Origin: Flavobacterium sp. Root935
Lineage (GTDB): Bacteria > Bacteroidota > Bacteroidia > Flavobacteriales > Flavobacteriaceae
Length of the DNA stretch: 64,000 nt
Direction: 5' to 3'
Assembly: GCF_001429295.1 (NCBI RefSeq)
Contig: NZ_LMJL01000008.1
Span: 389,513 to 453,512 of the forward strand
Below the pieces are notes generated by a model. That model saw only the letters and a list, made by a program, of their open reading frames with translations, ran no database searches and was not told where the DNA came from. Positions 18,256-26,287 of the stretch are shown piece after piece (position 1 is the first letter of the stretch; each line of letters begins with the position of its first letter). Made by a program: the position numbers and the translations under genes.

Positions 18256-19030
18256 GGTTCTGTCGCATCTGTCAAAATCAAATATTAAGGATTTAATAAT
18301 TTAAAATTTAGGCCGCCAATTTAAAGAATGATTTAAACATAGTTATCCCTGGTCTAACCATCTGATTCTTCCTCAGCATATGCACAACTTCAATTCCGCT
18401 CAATGTTTGTCTGGCCGATTCAAAACTTTTAAAACCTAATCCGTTTTGTATGCGCCACTTGATAAAACGATGGTCCTGTTCGACAACATTGTTAAGATAT
18501 TTACATTTCCGGATTTTAATCTTTGAGAACCAACGCCTGTTATAGACTTTGATAGCTGCTGTATTTGAGCCGCTTTTATCAATGTTTATTACTCGTGGCT
18601 TGCAGTTATTACTAATTGCCTTAATTAAAAAAGACTGAGCGCTCATTCTCTGTCTTTTTCTAGTCAAAAGAAAGTCAACCGTATTGCCTAGTCTATCCAC
18701 TGCCCTATATAAATAACCACCAAATACCTTTTACTTTTATATAGGTTTCATCCAATCTCCAGCTTGCCAACACTTTGACCTTTCTCTTCTTCATCTCTGA
18801 TTCAATGAAAGGCGTAAATTTATAAACCCACCTTTAGATCGTAGCATGATCCACAAACACTCCTCTAATCTTCATTATTTCTTCAACATCTCGATAACTT
18901 AAAGTAAACCTAAGCTTGAAACATACCGCATGGAGAATGATTGACTTTGGATAGCAATCACCTTTAGTATTCATTTTTTATTAGTTTTGAACAGCTAAAG
19001 ATAAAACTTAGTCATAGATGCTACAGAACC
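18256..19030 (-). mobile_element. IS6-family element (c), nearly full length, inactive
   Basis: A 775-bp element bounded by GGTTCTGTCGCATCT (18256-18270) and AGATGCTACAGAACC (19016-19030), 14 of 15 matching as inverted repeats. It carries one transposase gene. No clear 8-bp target duplication is seen at its ends, and it abuts relic (b) exactly. Confidence 0.85.
18308..18974 (-). pseudogene. IS6-family transposase, stop plus frameshift
   Basis: ATG at 18974 opens MNTKGDCYPKS...DVEEIMKIRG. A TAA replaces the expected Gln after DHATI. After SWRLDETYIKVKG the frame shifts (KGIWWLFI-stop instead of a read-through into RAVDRLGNTVDFLLT). The rest is intact to the end at 18308, with the VNIDKSGSNT-type core and the EQDHRFIKWR block typical of IS6/IS26-like DDE transposases. 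It cannot make a whole enzyme. Confidence 0.88.
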
Positions 19031-19099
19031 GTTTTCTTATATTGTAAAAGGTAGTATTTTTTTATTTGCCAACATTTATAAAAATAGCAGCGAGAATGA

Positions 19100-20245
19100 C
19101 TACAAATTATTTCCTTTTTTTTCCTTTAAGTTCAAATCATAGAAAACTCTTCCAAGTTGAGCAAGAAATGGCAATCCTACCGTATCATATTCATAAATGT
19201 CATCATTAAATATCTCATCTTTATTAACCAGTAAGGTTGCGCTGATGATGAATTCAACTTTATTCACCTCATCTATTATATAAGCACAATCTATTAGTGT
19301 ACCGTAAGCGTCACCAACTTTATTATATATTTTTATGTTGCTCGGTATAGGATCTTTTGTATCGCCAAACATAAAAAACTTGCAGTAGCTATCGTAATAC
19401 TCTTTTGGATCAAAACCTGCATTTCTGGGTAAATTCTGCATGTTATACAAAAGAAGTTCTCTATTCTCTGCCGATAACTCAAAACGTTCTTTGCTTGAAA
19501 AATTATCAGGAAAAACAATTCTTTTCATAATTCCGTGTAATGTTTCTAAGGGAAGATAATTCTTTCTGCTAAAATCCATAGGAGAATTAATCAATTTACC
19601 ATTTTCGTAATATCCTTTGCCCTTTGATGTTTTATTCAGTTTTAAAGGCAAAATTTTACTGTCGCTGACACTTGGAATGATGATGTTTCCACCATCTTTC
19701 TTGTAAAACGTTATCCCTTTGGTTTCTGCTGCACCAGAATTGGTGGTAGATAAACGGTGACTTATCCGAACTTTTTTTAATCCTTTTTCTCTCAGCTTGC
19801 TGTTAAGATAATCCCGTCCCATAAATTCATAAAAATCATTACTTGCCTCGTTTGAACTTACAGCAAAAATTTTACGCAAATCATCTGAAAAGGATAACTT
19901 GGTTGAATCATTATTTATAGTGAAAACAGTATTTACGTCAACCCCTTTCATAGCATTGAGCTTTTCCAACGCCAAAACTGCAATAGGAAGTTTAACTGTA
20001 CTAGCCGGGTAATAATAATTTGAAGCATCAACATTGTATTTATAATCCTTTAAAATAACTTTTCCGTTATTTTTTCTCTTTACCGAAGTATAAACAATTT
20101 GGAGCCCATACAATTCAGACTGGTTTGCAACTTTCTTTATAATTTCGGAATCACTCTTTAAGACCTGATTGATTGGATTATTATTTACTGACTTACAGCC
20201 TGAAAAAAAACATAGAATACTTAATAACAAAAAGAATCTTTTCAT
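19100..20245 (-). CDS. Class A beta-lactamase-like serine hydrolase lipoprotein
   Basis: 381 residues with a lipoprotein signal (CFFSGCKS). The penicilloyl-serine active-site pattern is present: S82-T-V-K85 (PASTVKLPI), and S131-N-E133 in the place of the SDN motif. The third motif (KTG) is not evident; NKVGDA near residue 295 may replace it. Family members are beta-lactamases, DD-peptidases or esterases. The absence of a clean KTG argues against a typical resistance enzyme. It follows the LacI gene by 30 bp and probably shares its transcript, so a role in processing wall-type or glycan-peptide material linked to the neighbouring locus is plausible but inferred. Confidence 0.75.
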   Translation of the reverse strand: MKRFFLLLSILCFFSGCKSVNNNPINQVLKSDSEIIKKVANQSELYGLQIVYTSVKRKNNGKVILKDYKYNVDASNYYYPASTVKLPIAVLALEKLNAMKGVDVNTVFTINNDSTKLSFSDDLRKIFAVSSNEASNDFYEFMGRDYLNSKLREKGLKKVRISHRLSTTNSGAAETKGITFYKKDGGNIIIPSVSDSKILPLKLNKTSKGKGYYENGKLINSPMDFSRKNYLPLETLHGIMKRIVFPDNFSSKERFELSAENRELLLYNMQNLPRNAGFDPKEYYDSYCKFFMFGDTKDPIPSNIKIYNKVGDAYGTLIDCAYIIDEVNKVEFIISATLLVNKDEIFNDDIYEYDTVGLPFLAQLGRVFYDLNLKEKKGNNL

Positions 20246-20275
20246 AAGGTTTGTATTTAGAAAGAACCACTAAAA

Positions 20276-21295
20276 TTATTTAGATAGAGATGAATCACGA
20301 ATAATTAATTCAGTTTTTAATATGCTTTTATGAAATGATTTAACCTCATCTCTATTCTCTAGAAGAGACAACATTGTTTCCATTAGCTTGGCAGAGATCT
20401 CAGAAAGCGGCTGAGAAACACAGCTAATAGAAGTTGGACACAATCTAAACATATCATGATCCTCAAAAGAAATAATGCCGAGTTTTTTCAATAAAACATA
20501 ATCATTTTCTTTAAAAACTTCCAATCCGCTTTGAGCAAGATAATTAGTTGAAAAAAAAACAGAATCCAAATTAATATTTTTAACAAAAAAATCTCGTATA
20601 TATTCTTTTGCTTCCACAAGTTTATTTTCTGGAATCTTAAGGATGTTTGGTTTGAGCCCACATTCAAAAATTGCCTGATCATAGCCATTCAGACGATCTC
20701 TCATTTGAGACTGGTTTGAAGTTGTTGTAATAAAACCAATATTCTTAAAACTATTTTTAATTAAATGTAAAACCGCATCATTTGAAGCTCTCACATTATC
20801 AATACCAACATAATTGCATTGCAAATCCTCAAAAAACCTGTCCATCAAAACAACTGGGATATTATAATTTATAAGATCCTCAACCGTATCTTTTATACCT
20901 GGAGAAGGAACAATTATAAACCCATCAACCTGTCGAAAATTAAACAAATCTATAAGTTCTCTTGACTTCTGATCATTATTTTCGTTACTGCAAAATATAA
21001 CTTTATATCCCTTTTTGTAAATCATGTCTTCAAAAATCCTAGCAAGCTTCGAGAAAAAACTGCTTGAAATGTCTTCGACCATGAAGACTAAAATTTTTGA
21101 TCTTCCTGTTCTAAGGCTCTGCGCAATTTGATTTGGCTTGTAGCCGATCAATTTAGTATAATCCAATACTTTTTGAGTCATTTTTTTTGAAATATGTTTT
21201 TCTTCCGCTTTGCCATTTAGCACGAAAGAAACCGTTGATATTGAAATATTCAAGTGATCGGCAATATCTTTTATAGAAACTGGTTTACTTTTCAT
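20276..21295 (-). CDS. LacI-family transcriptional regulator
   Basis: 339 residues. N-terminal LacI helix-turn-helix and hinge (SIKDIADHLNISISTVSFVLNG, then IGYKPNQIAQSLRTG), followed by a periplasmic-binding-protein-like sensor domain from about residue 60 to the end. It lies directly downstream of the terminator that ends the large saccharide operon and is read in the same direction. It is the likely local regulator of that operon, responding to a sugar or sugar phosphate. An 18-bp palindrome at 32126 inside the locus is a candidate operator. Confidence 0.9.
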   Translation of the reverse strand: MKSKPVSIKDIADHLNISISTVSFVLNGKAEEKHISKKMTQKVLDYTKLIGYKPNQIAQSLRTGRSKILVFMVEDISSSFFSKLARIFEDMIYKKGYKVIFCSNENNDQKSRELIDLFNFRQVDGFIIVPSPGIKDTVEDLINYNIPVVLMDRFFEDLQCNYVGIDNVRASNDAVLHLIKNSFKNIGFITTTSNQSQMRDRLNGYDQAIFECGLKPNILKIPENKLVEAKEYIRDFFVKNINLDSVFFSTNYLAQSGLEVFKENDYVLLKKLGIISFEDHDMFRLCPTSISCVSQPLSEISAKLMETMLSLLENRDEVKSFHKSILKTELIIRDSSLSK

Positions 21296-21331
21296 TTAAA
21301 ATCATTTAGATCTTTTAGTATAAGAATATTA

Positions 21332-21359
21332 AAAAGGAAGGCATTACTACCTTCCTTTT
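21332..21359 (-). terminator. Terminator of the large saccharide operon
   Basis: Perfect stem AAAAGGAAGG / CCTTCCTTTT (21332-21341, 21350-21359) with an 8-nt loop, T-rich on the minus strand. It lies between the last MFS gene and the LacI gene. The 155 bp up to the MFS stop show nothing else. Confidence 0.85.
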
Positions 21360-21514
21360 ACATTAAATTATCACACAAACAATTTTCATCAATAATCGAC
21401 AAGCAAAAATTAATTTACTAAAAAACACTTTATTGAATCCAACTAGTGCAATTGGTAACCAAACCCTTAAACCACTCAAATTGGTTAGTGAAATAATTTA
21501 ACATCAAATTTTTG

Positions 21515-22777
21515 TTATGCTTTTTCAGAATAATCTAAGTCTACATGAAAGGTTTCTTTGAGCTTTGATAAGGCCAGCAATGAAATTGATGACAATAGAG
21601 TTCCTACTACCATTGCTGCGCAGATAATATCACCGTCAAAAATGTAGTCTCTAAAATAAGAGTAAACTAATATTATTAAGGGCAGTGAACCGCGTACAAA
21701 ATTTGGTGCAGTAGTCGTAACTGTTGCACGGATGTTGGTTCCAAACTGCTCTGCGGCAATTGTTACAAACAAAACCCAATATCCAACAGAAACGCCCATT
21801 AAAAGACAAAGGAAATAAAATACATTTGCAGAAATCCCCGCAACGTTTAGATATACAAACACCATTACTAAATTGAAAGCCAAAAACCAGTACATTACTT
21901 TTTTTCTGCTTTTCAGCAATTGGCTCAAAAGTCCGCTGGCAATATCTCCAAAAACCAAACCTGCATAACAAAATGCAATTGCCTTTCCCGCTTCAATGGT
22001 CTCGGCTTGCGGTATGTTTAGTGCTTTTGCAAATTCAGGTGAAAACGTAATTAATACGCCAACCAAAAACCACAAAGGCATTCCAATCAAAATACAGTTT
22101 ATGTATTTAAAAAATCGTTTTCTATTAGTAAACAATGACAAAAAATCACCTTTCTTTTCATTCTCCTCTTGAACTCTTTTGAAAATTCCTGACTCGGTAA
22201 TACTAATTCTTAAAAACAATAATAAGATTCCTAAAACTCCTCCTGCGTAATAACATAAGCGCCAATCCTGAAAAATTTCATAAATAATATAGGCTGCAAC
22301 CGCTCCAGAAACTCCAACAGAAGCTACAATCATAGTTCCGTAACCACGTTTTTCTTTCGGAAGGGATTCTGCCACAAGTGTAATTCCTGCTCCAAGTTCT
22401 CCTGCTAGACCAATTCCTGCAATAAGTCTCCAAAAAGCATACGCTCCAATTGTGTCCACCATTCCGTTTGCAATATTTGCAACCGAATAAATAAGTATCG
22501 AACCAAATAAAACAGAAATTCTACCTTTTTTATCGCCTAAAATTCCCCATAGAATACCGCCAAAGAGCATTCCGAACATTTGCATACTAATTAAATATTC
22601 TCCCTGATTCCGAATGGCATCGCCTGTTATTCCTAAGTCTTTCAAACTGTCTGTACGGACAATTCCGAATAGTAAAAGATCATATATATCAACAAAATAA
22701 CCTAAAGCAGCCACAATAACGGCAGCATTTAAAATTGACTTTGGTTCTTTTGCCTGAAGCTTTGAAAAGAGTTTCAT
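21515..22777 (-). CDS. MFS transporter (metabolite:H+ symporter type)
   Basis: 420 residues with about 12 membrane helices. N-terminal block LGYFVDIYDLLLFGI and the loop GILGDKKGRISVL between helices 2 and 3 are the MFS signature; RLIAGIGLAGELGAG lies in helix 4-5. The pattern resembles metabolite:H+ symporters rather than sugar porters. It ends the operon, 42 bp after the sugar porter. Probable role: uptake of a small product of the locus, such as an acidic or amino sugar. The substrate is not determinable from sequence. Confidence 0.85.
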   Translation of the reverse strand: MKLFSKLQAKEPKSILNAAVIVAALGYFVDIYDLLLFGIVRTDSLKDLGITGDAIRNQGEYLISMQMFGMLFGGILWGILGDKKGRISVLFGSILIYSVANIANGMVDTIGAYAFWRLIAGIGLAGELGAGITLVAESLPKEKRGYGTMIVASVGVSGAVAAYIIYEIFQDWRLCYYAGGVLGILLLFLRISITESGIFKRVQEENEKKGDFLSLFTNRKRFFKYINCILIGMPLWFLVGVLITFSPEFAKALNIPQAETIEAGKAIAFCYAGLVFGDIASGLLSQLLKSRKKVMYWFLAFNLVMVFVYLNVAGISANVFYFLCLLMGVSVGYWVLFVTIAAEQFGTNIRATVTTTAPNFVRGSLPLIILVYSYFRDYIFDGDIICAAMVVGTLLSSISLLALSKLKETFHVDLDYSEKA

Positions 22778-22819
22778 AATTGGTTTTGGTTTGATAGTGT
22801 TTATAGTAAGTACGATGGT

Positions 22820-24205
22820 TTAATGTGCAATCCAAATATCTTCAATTTCTTCTAAAGATTTTCCTGTAGTTTCAGGCACATAAAAACGTGTTATTAATAG
22901 ATACGGAATACACATTACGGCAAAAATCCAAAACGAAATTGCCGGACTTAATGATTCTAATAATACCGGTGTTAATTGTCCGATAAGATAAGAACCTATC
23001 CAAAGAGAGAAACCTGCCATTGACATTGCTAATCCTCGTACTTTTACCGGATACATCTCAGATATTAAAACCCAAATAACTACACAGATTGAAATAGCAC
23101 AGAAGAAAATGTAACCAATAATTAAATACAAGAGAATATTCGGATTCTTGAATCCTAAATAAAAATAAGACCCGATAGCAATAAGCATGGCAAACATTCC
23201 TGTTACTCCTATATACACTAATTGCTTTCTTCCGATTTTATCAACCAGATACATTCCTAAAACTGTAGATAATACGTTTACAACACCAATTACAATCTGA
23301 AAATCTAATGATCCCTGAGATGCCATTCCGGCTTCTTTAAAGATAATTGGTCCGTAATAAAAAATAACATTTACACCCATGAATTGTCCTAAAATGGCAA
23401 GACTCATTCCAATGAATAAAGCGGTTCTATAGCCAGGCTGGAATAAAATTCTCCAATCCGATTTTTCTTTATTTGAAATTGATTTCTTTGTATTTTCTAT
23501 CTGCTCTTGCGCTTCTTGAGCACCAAATAACTTTGTTAGAGTTTTTTCGGCTGCAGCAAGATTATTTTTAGAAATCTGCCATCTCGGACTTTCTGGTATA
23601 AAAAAGATAATTAGGAAAAATAAGAAAGAAGGAACTCCGCACAATCCTAACATTCCTCTCCAATATTCTGTCTGAAAAATGACTTTTGCCCATTGCGCCT
23701 CAAACTGACCTGACATAGCCCAGCTTAAAACTTTTGCATTGGCAAAATAAGAGGCAACAATGCCAACTGTAATAGCCAATTGATAAAGCGTTACCAATGT
23801 TCCTCTGAAACGTGCCGGAGAAACCTCAGATATATATAACGGAGAAACAACAGAAGCTACACCAATCCCCATTCCGCCAAGTATTCTAGCCCAAATAAGC
23901 GCTTCAAAGCTATTCACAAACATACAGCCAGCTGCAGAAATTGTAAATAAAGTTGCTGCCAGAAGCATCGTCCATTTACGACCTAAAACATCTGATATTT
24001 TTCCAGCAAAAGCAACTCCTATAATAGAGCCTATTAATGCACAGCCCACATACCAGCCCGTTGAAACATTATCTAATGCAAACTGTTTGGCCACCTGTTC
24101 GATAGTTCCGGATATAACCGCAACATCGTAGCCGAAAAGAAATCCGCCGATGGCACCTATTATAGACAGGAAGATTATATATTTAAAATTCTCTTTTTGA
24201 TTCAT
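22820..24205 (-). CDS. MFS sugar porter
   Basis: 461 residues, 12 helices, with all sugar-porter family signatures: GYDVAVISG in helix 1, GKISDVLGRKWTM, the PESPRW motif near residue 205, and the C-terminal PETTGKSLEEIE. Relatives move glucose, xylose or similar monosaccharides by proton symport across the inner membrane. Within this operon it likely imports the monosaccharide released in the periplasm by the GH20 or GH92 enzymes. Spacing is 43 bp to the DUF4434 gene upstream. Confidence 0.92.
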   Translation of the reverse strand: MNQKENFKYIIFLSIIGAIGGFLFGYDVAVISGTIEQVAKQFALDNVSTGWYVGCALIGSIIGVAFAGKISDVLGRKWTMLLAATLFTISAAGCMFVNSFEALIWARILGGMGIGVASVVSPLYISEVSPARFRGTLVTLYQLAITVGIVASYFANAKVLSWAMSGQFEAQWAKVIFQTEYWRGMLGLCGVPSFLFFLIIFFIPESPRWQISKNNLAAAEKTLTKLFGAQEAQEQIENTKKSISNKEKSDWRILFQPGYRTALFIGMSLAILGQFMGVNVIFYYGPIIFKEAGMASQGSLDFQIVIGVVNVLSTVLGMYLVDKIGRKQLVYIGVTGMFAMLIAIGSYFYLGFKNPNILLYLIIGYIFFCAISICVVIWVLISEMYPVKVRGLAMSMAGFSLWIGSYLIGQLTPVLLESLSPAISFWIFAVMCIPYLLITRFYVPETTGKSLEEIEDIWIAH

Positions 24206-24248
24206 TTTTATTGGTCGTTTTGGTTAATTAAAATTATAATCTTCATTT

Positions 24249-25349
24249 TTATTTGATTCCGAAATACTCTTTATATCGATCGTATAAATGTCCTGCCTGT
24301 AAATAAGCAGACTGCGGACTCATAAAATGCGAAAACTCAAAAGTGATTCCTTTTTGATATCCCGCTCTTTGAGCCGCTTCAAGTTTTAATCTCAATTTTT
24401 CAAATTTGATTGGAAAAAATTTAATTGGCATATCTCTGTCAAAAGTTTCAGCATTTGTCCAGCATTCTAAACCATATTTATCTCCTAATTTTTTATTTAC
24501 TGAGAAAAAAGCGTCTAATTCATCATAATCAATATGTCCATCCTGAAACGCGCACGCATCAACTGCACCTTTGATTCCGTCAAATATTTCGCCCCATTCT
24601 TTTTCATGTTCCTGAACCGAAACTGCATCTTCTTTAGATAATTTGCCTGATGCTGCCATTACTGCTTTTTTACCGTCAATCCAAGGCGACATAAATGTTG
24701 GCAATCCGCCGGAAACATCTTTACATAGTTGCCCTAAAGTTCTGAATGATTCTATCGCTCCTTTGGTTTTACGGCTGATTTCTCCACTTAAATACCAGCC
24801 GGCAAAACTTTTATAGTGTCCATATTTTTTCCAAACTTCTTCGATCACAAATTTATTGGCTTCGATTTCAGTCGTCATATCTCCTGTATCCCAATAAACT
24901 CCAGAATCGTATAATCCGAAGTAAAATTTCATTTTATGTTTATCTGCCAAACGTAAGTACATGTCTAAAAGATCTACACCTGGTTTGTAACAGCCTCTTT
25001 TATTGATTAAATAATCTGAATTGTAAGTAATGAATTTTCTATAACCTGAACGAATCATAATAACCGTATCAATACCTATGGCCTTCATGTGGGCAAAATC
25101 TCGATCCCACTCTTTTTCTCCCCAATTTTGATGCGGAATATCATGTGAAATTTCGTCTAAGAAAGTTCCTGTAATTCGTAATGCATTTCCCTGTGGAACT
25201 AATAATTCCGGACGTTCTTCTGTAATTATTGCCGGTTTTTCAACATCTTTTATAGACGAATTACTCTCAAAAGAACTCAATAATGGAATACTCACTGCAG
25301 ATGCTGCTCCCAATCCTAATTGGCTCAAAAAATCTCTTCTGGTTTTCAT
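24249..25349 (-). CDS. DUF4434 glycoside-hydrolase-like protein, Tat signal
   Basis: 366 residues with a twin-arginine signal (KTRRDFLSQLGLGAAS) so probably exported folded. The body starts with TGTFLDEISHDIPHQNWG, the hallmark opening of DUF4434, which is predicted to be a TIM-barrel with glycosidase ancestry. Acidic residues in SGEISR and FEFSHF are possible catalytic groups. Function is unproven for the family. Sits between the lipoprotein gene and the sugar porter in the operon. Confidence 0.75.
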   Translation of the reverse strand: MKTRRDFLSQLGLGAASAVSIPLLSSFESNSSIKDVEKPAIITEERPELLVPQGNALRITGTFLDEISHDIPHQNWGEKEWDRDFAHMKAIGIDTVIMIRSGYRKFITYNSDYLINKRGCYKPGVDLLDMYLRLADKHKMKFYFGLYDSGVYWDTGDMTTEIEANKFVIEEVWKKYGHYKSFAGWYLSGEISRKTKGAIESFRTLGQLCKDVSGGLPTFMSPWIDGKKAVMAASGKLSKEDAVSVQEHEKEWGEIFDGIKGAVDACAFQDGHIDYDELDAFFSVNKKLGDKYGLECWTNAETFDRDMPIKFFPIKFEKLRLKLEAAQRAGYQKGITFEFSHFMSPQSAYLQAGHLYDRYKEYFGIK

Positions 25350-25391
25350 TTTTTTATGTTTTTATAGCTTAGTAGTTATTTTTTTTAAATT

Positions 25392-26273
25392 TTATCTAGA
25401 ACCAAAAATATCAATTGATTCTCCGCTTTCACCAAATGAACTTAAATTAAAGTAGCTTTTGGCAGGACATTGCATATCTGTAAAGCGTTTCGTATGCATT
25501 GGCGCTTTTACAACATTTCCATTTACAGAACGAAATAAAAAGGTTTCAGTCCATTTTGCTCCTGTCACTTTTGCTGTTGTCGGCTGGGCTGGTTTTCCTT
25601 CATTTGCTACCTGATCAATTGCATTTACACGTTTGTATTGCGCCATAAATTTTGGATCGTAACCATCAGCATCAAAGATTTGCTCATATTTTTTGCCAGC
25701 GCCTTCAACAATAAATTTTATTTTTTTAGCTTCGATCAACTGAATACTCATTGTAACCGTTTCTCCAGAATACCAATAATATTTGGCTTCGGCAGGCGCA
25801 TTCATGTAAAGTGAGGTCTGACCAGATTTATAGCCTGTACGGCGCAAAAATGGACGAAATGCTTTATGTTCTTTACTAATAGAACCATCTTCTTCACGAA
25901 TGATTTCCCAAGTTAAACCAATATCTGTCTCCTGCTCATCAGAGTTTCCTCCTAAATAGACTGATGCATTATCTAAATAAGCTCCAGGTTTATTAGGGTT
26001 TGTTCTTGAAGGATCATATGTTAAAACTGGAAGCGTAACCGTTCCTCCAATTCCTAACCAAAAATCTTTGCTGGAATATGCTTTTCTATAATAAGCTCCT
26101 GCAAAACAAGGGCTTGAAGGAGCAGGCAAAATTTCCTTCTCAAATTTAGTTTTGATTTGTTCTTCTATACTCACTTTTACAGCTGGTTTTGACTGCGAAT
26201 TGCTCTCTGAACAGCCAGCCAGAAAAATCATGGATGAAAGTGCGTATATTTGAATTAAATGGCTCTTTTTCAT
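25392..26273 (-). CDS. Unrecognised lipoprotein of the saccharide locus
   Basis: 293 residues with a lipoprotein signal (IFLAGCSES). The rest is beta-rich, with many aromatic residues (FCFAGAYYRKAYSS-type patch near residue 60, YYWYSGETVTMS near 165), which suits a carbohydrate-binding or beta-sandwich fold. I do not recognise the family. It sits 15 bp downstream of GH20 and upstream of DUF4434, so it is certainly part of the operon; a glycan-binding or accessory role is inferred from this place only. Confidence 0.65.
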   Translation of the reverse strand: MKKSHLIQIYALSSMIFLAGCSESNSQSKPAVKVSIEEQIKTKFEKEILPAPSSPCFAGAYYRKAYSSKDFWLGIGGTVTLPVLTYDPSRTNPNKPGAYLDNASVYLGGNSDEQETDIGLTWEIIREEDGSISKEHKAFRPFLRRTGYKSGQTSLYMNAPAEAKYYWYSGETVTMSIQLIEAKKIKFIVEGAGKKYEQIFDADGYDPKFMAQYKRVNAIDQVANEGKPAQPTTAKVTGAKWTETFLFRSVNGNVVKAPMHTKRFTDMQCPAKSYFNLSSFGESGESIDIFGSR

Positions 26274-26287
26274 TGTATTTTATGGTG

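Noticed and set aside
19100..20245. Antibiotic-resistance beta-lactamase
   Set aside because: The SxxK and SDN-like motifs are present but no clear KTG or omega-loop motif; lipoprotein with locus context, so only the broad family is called.
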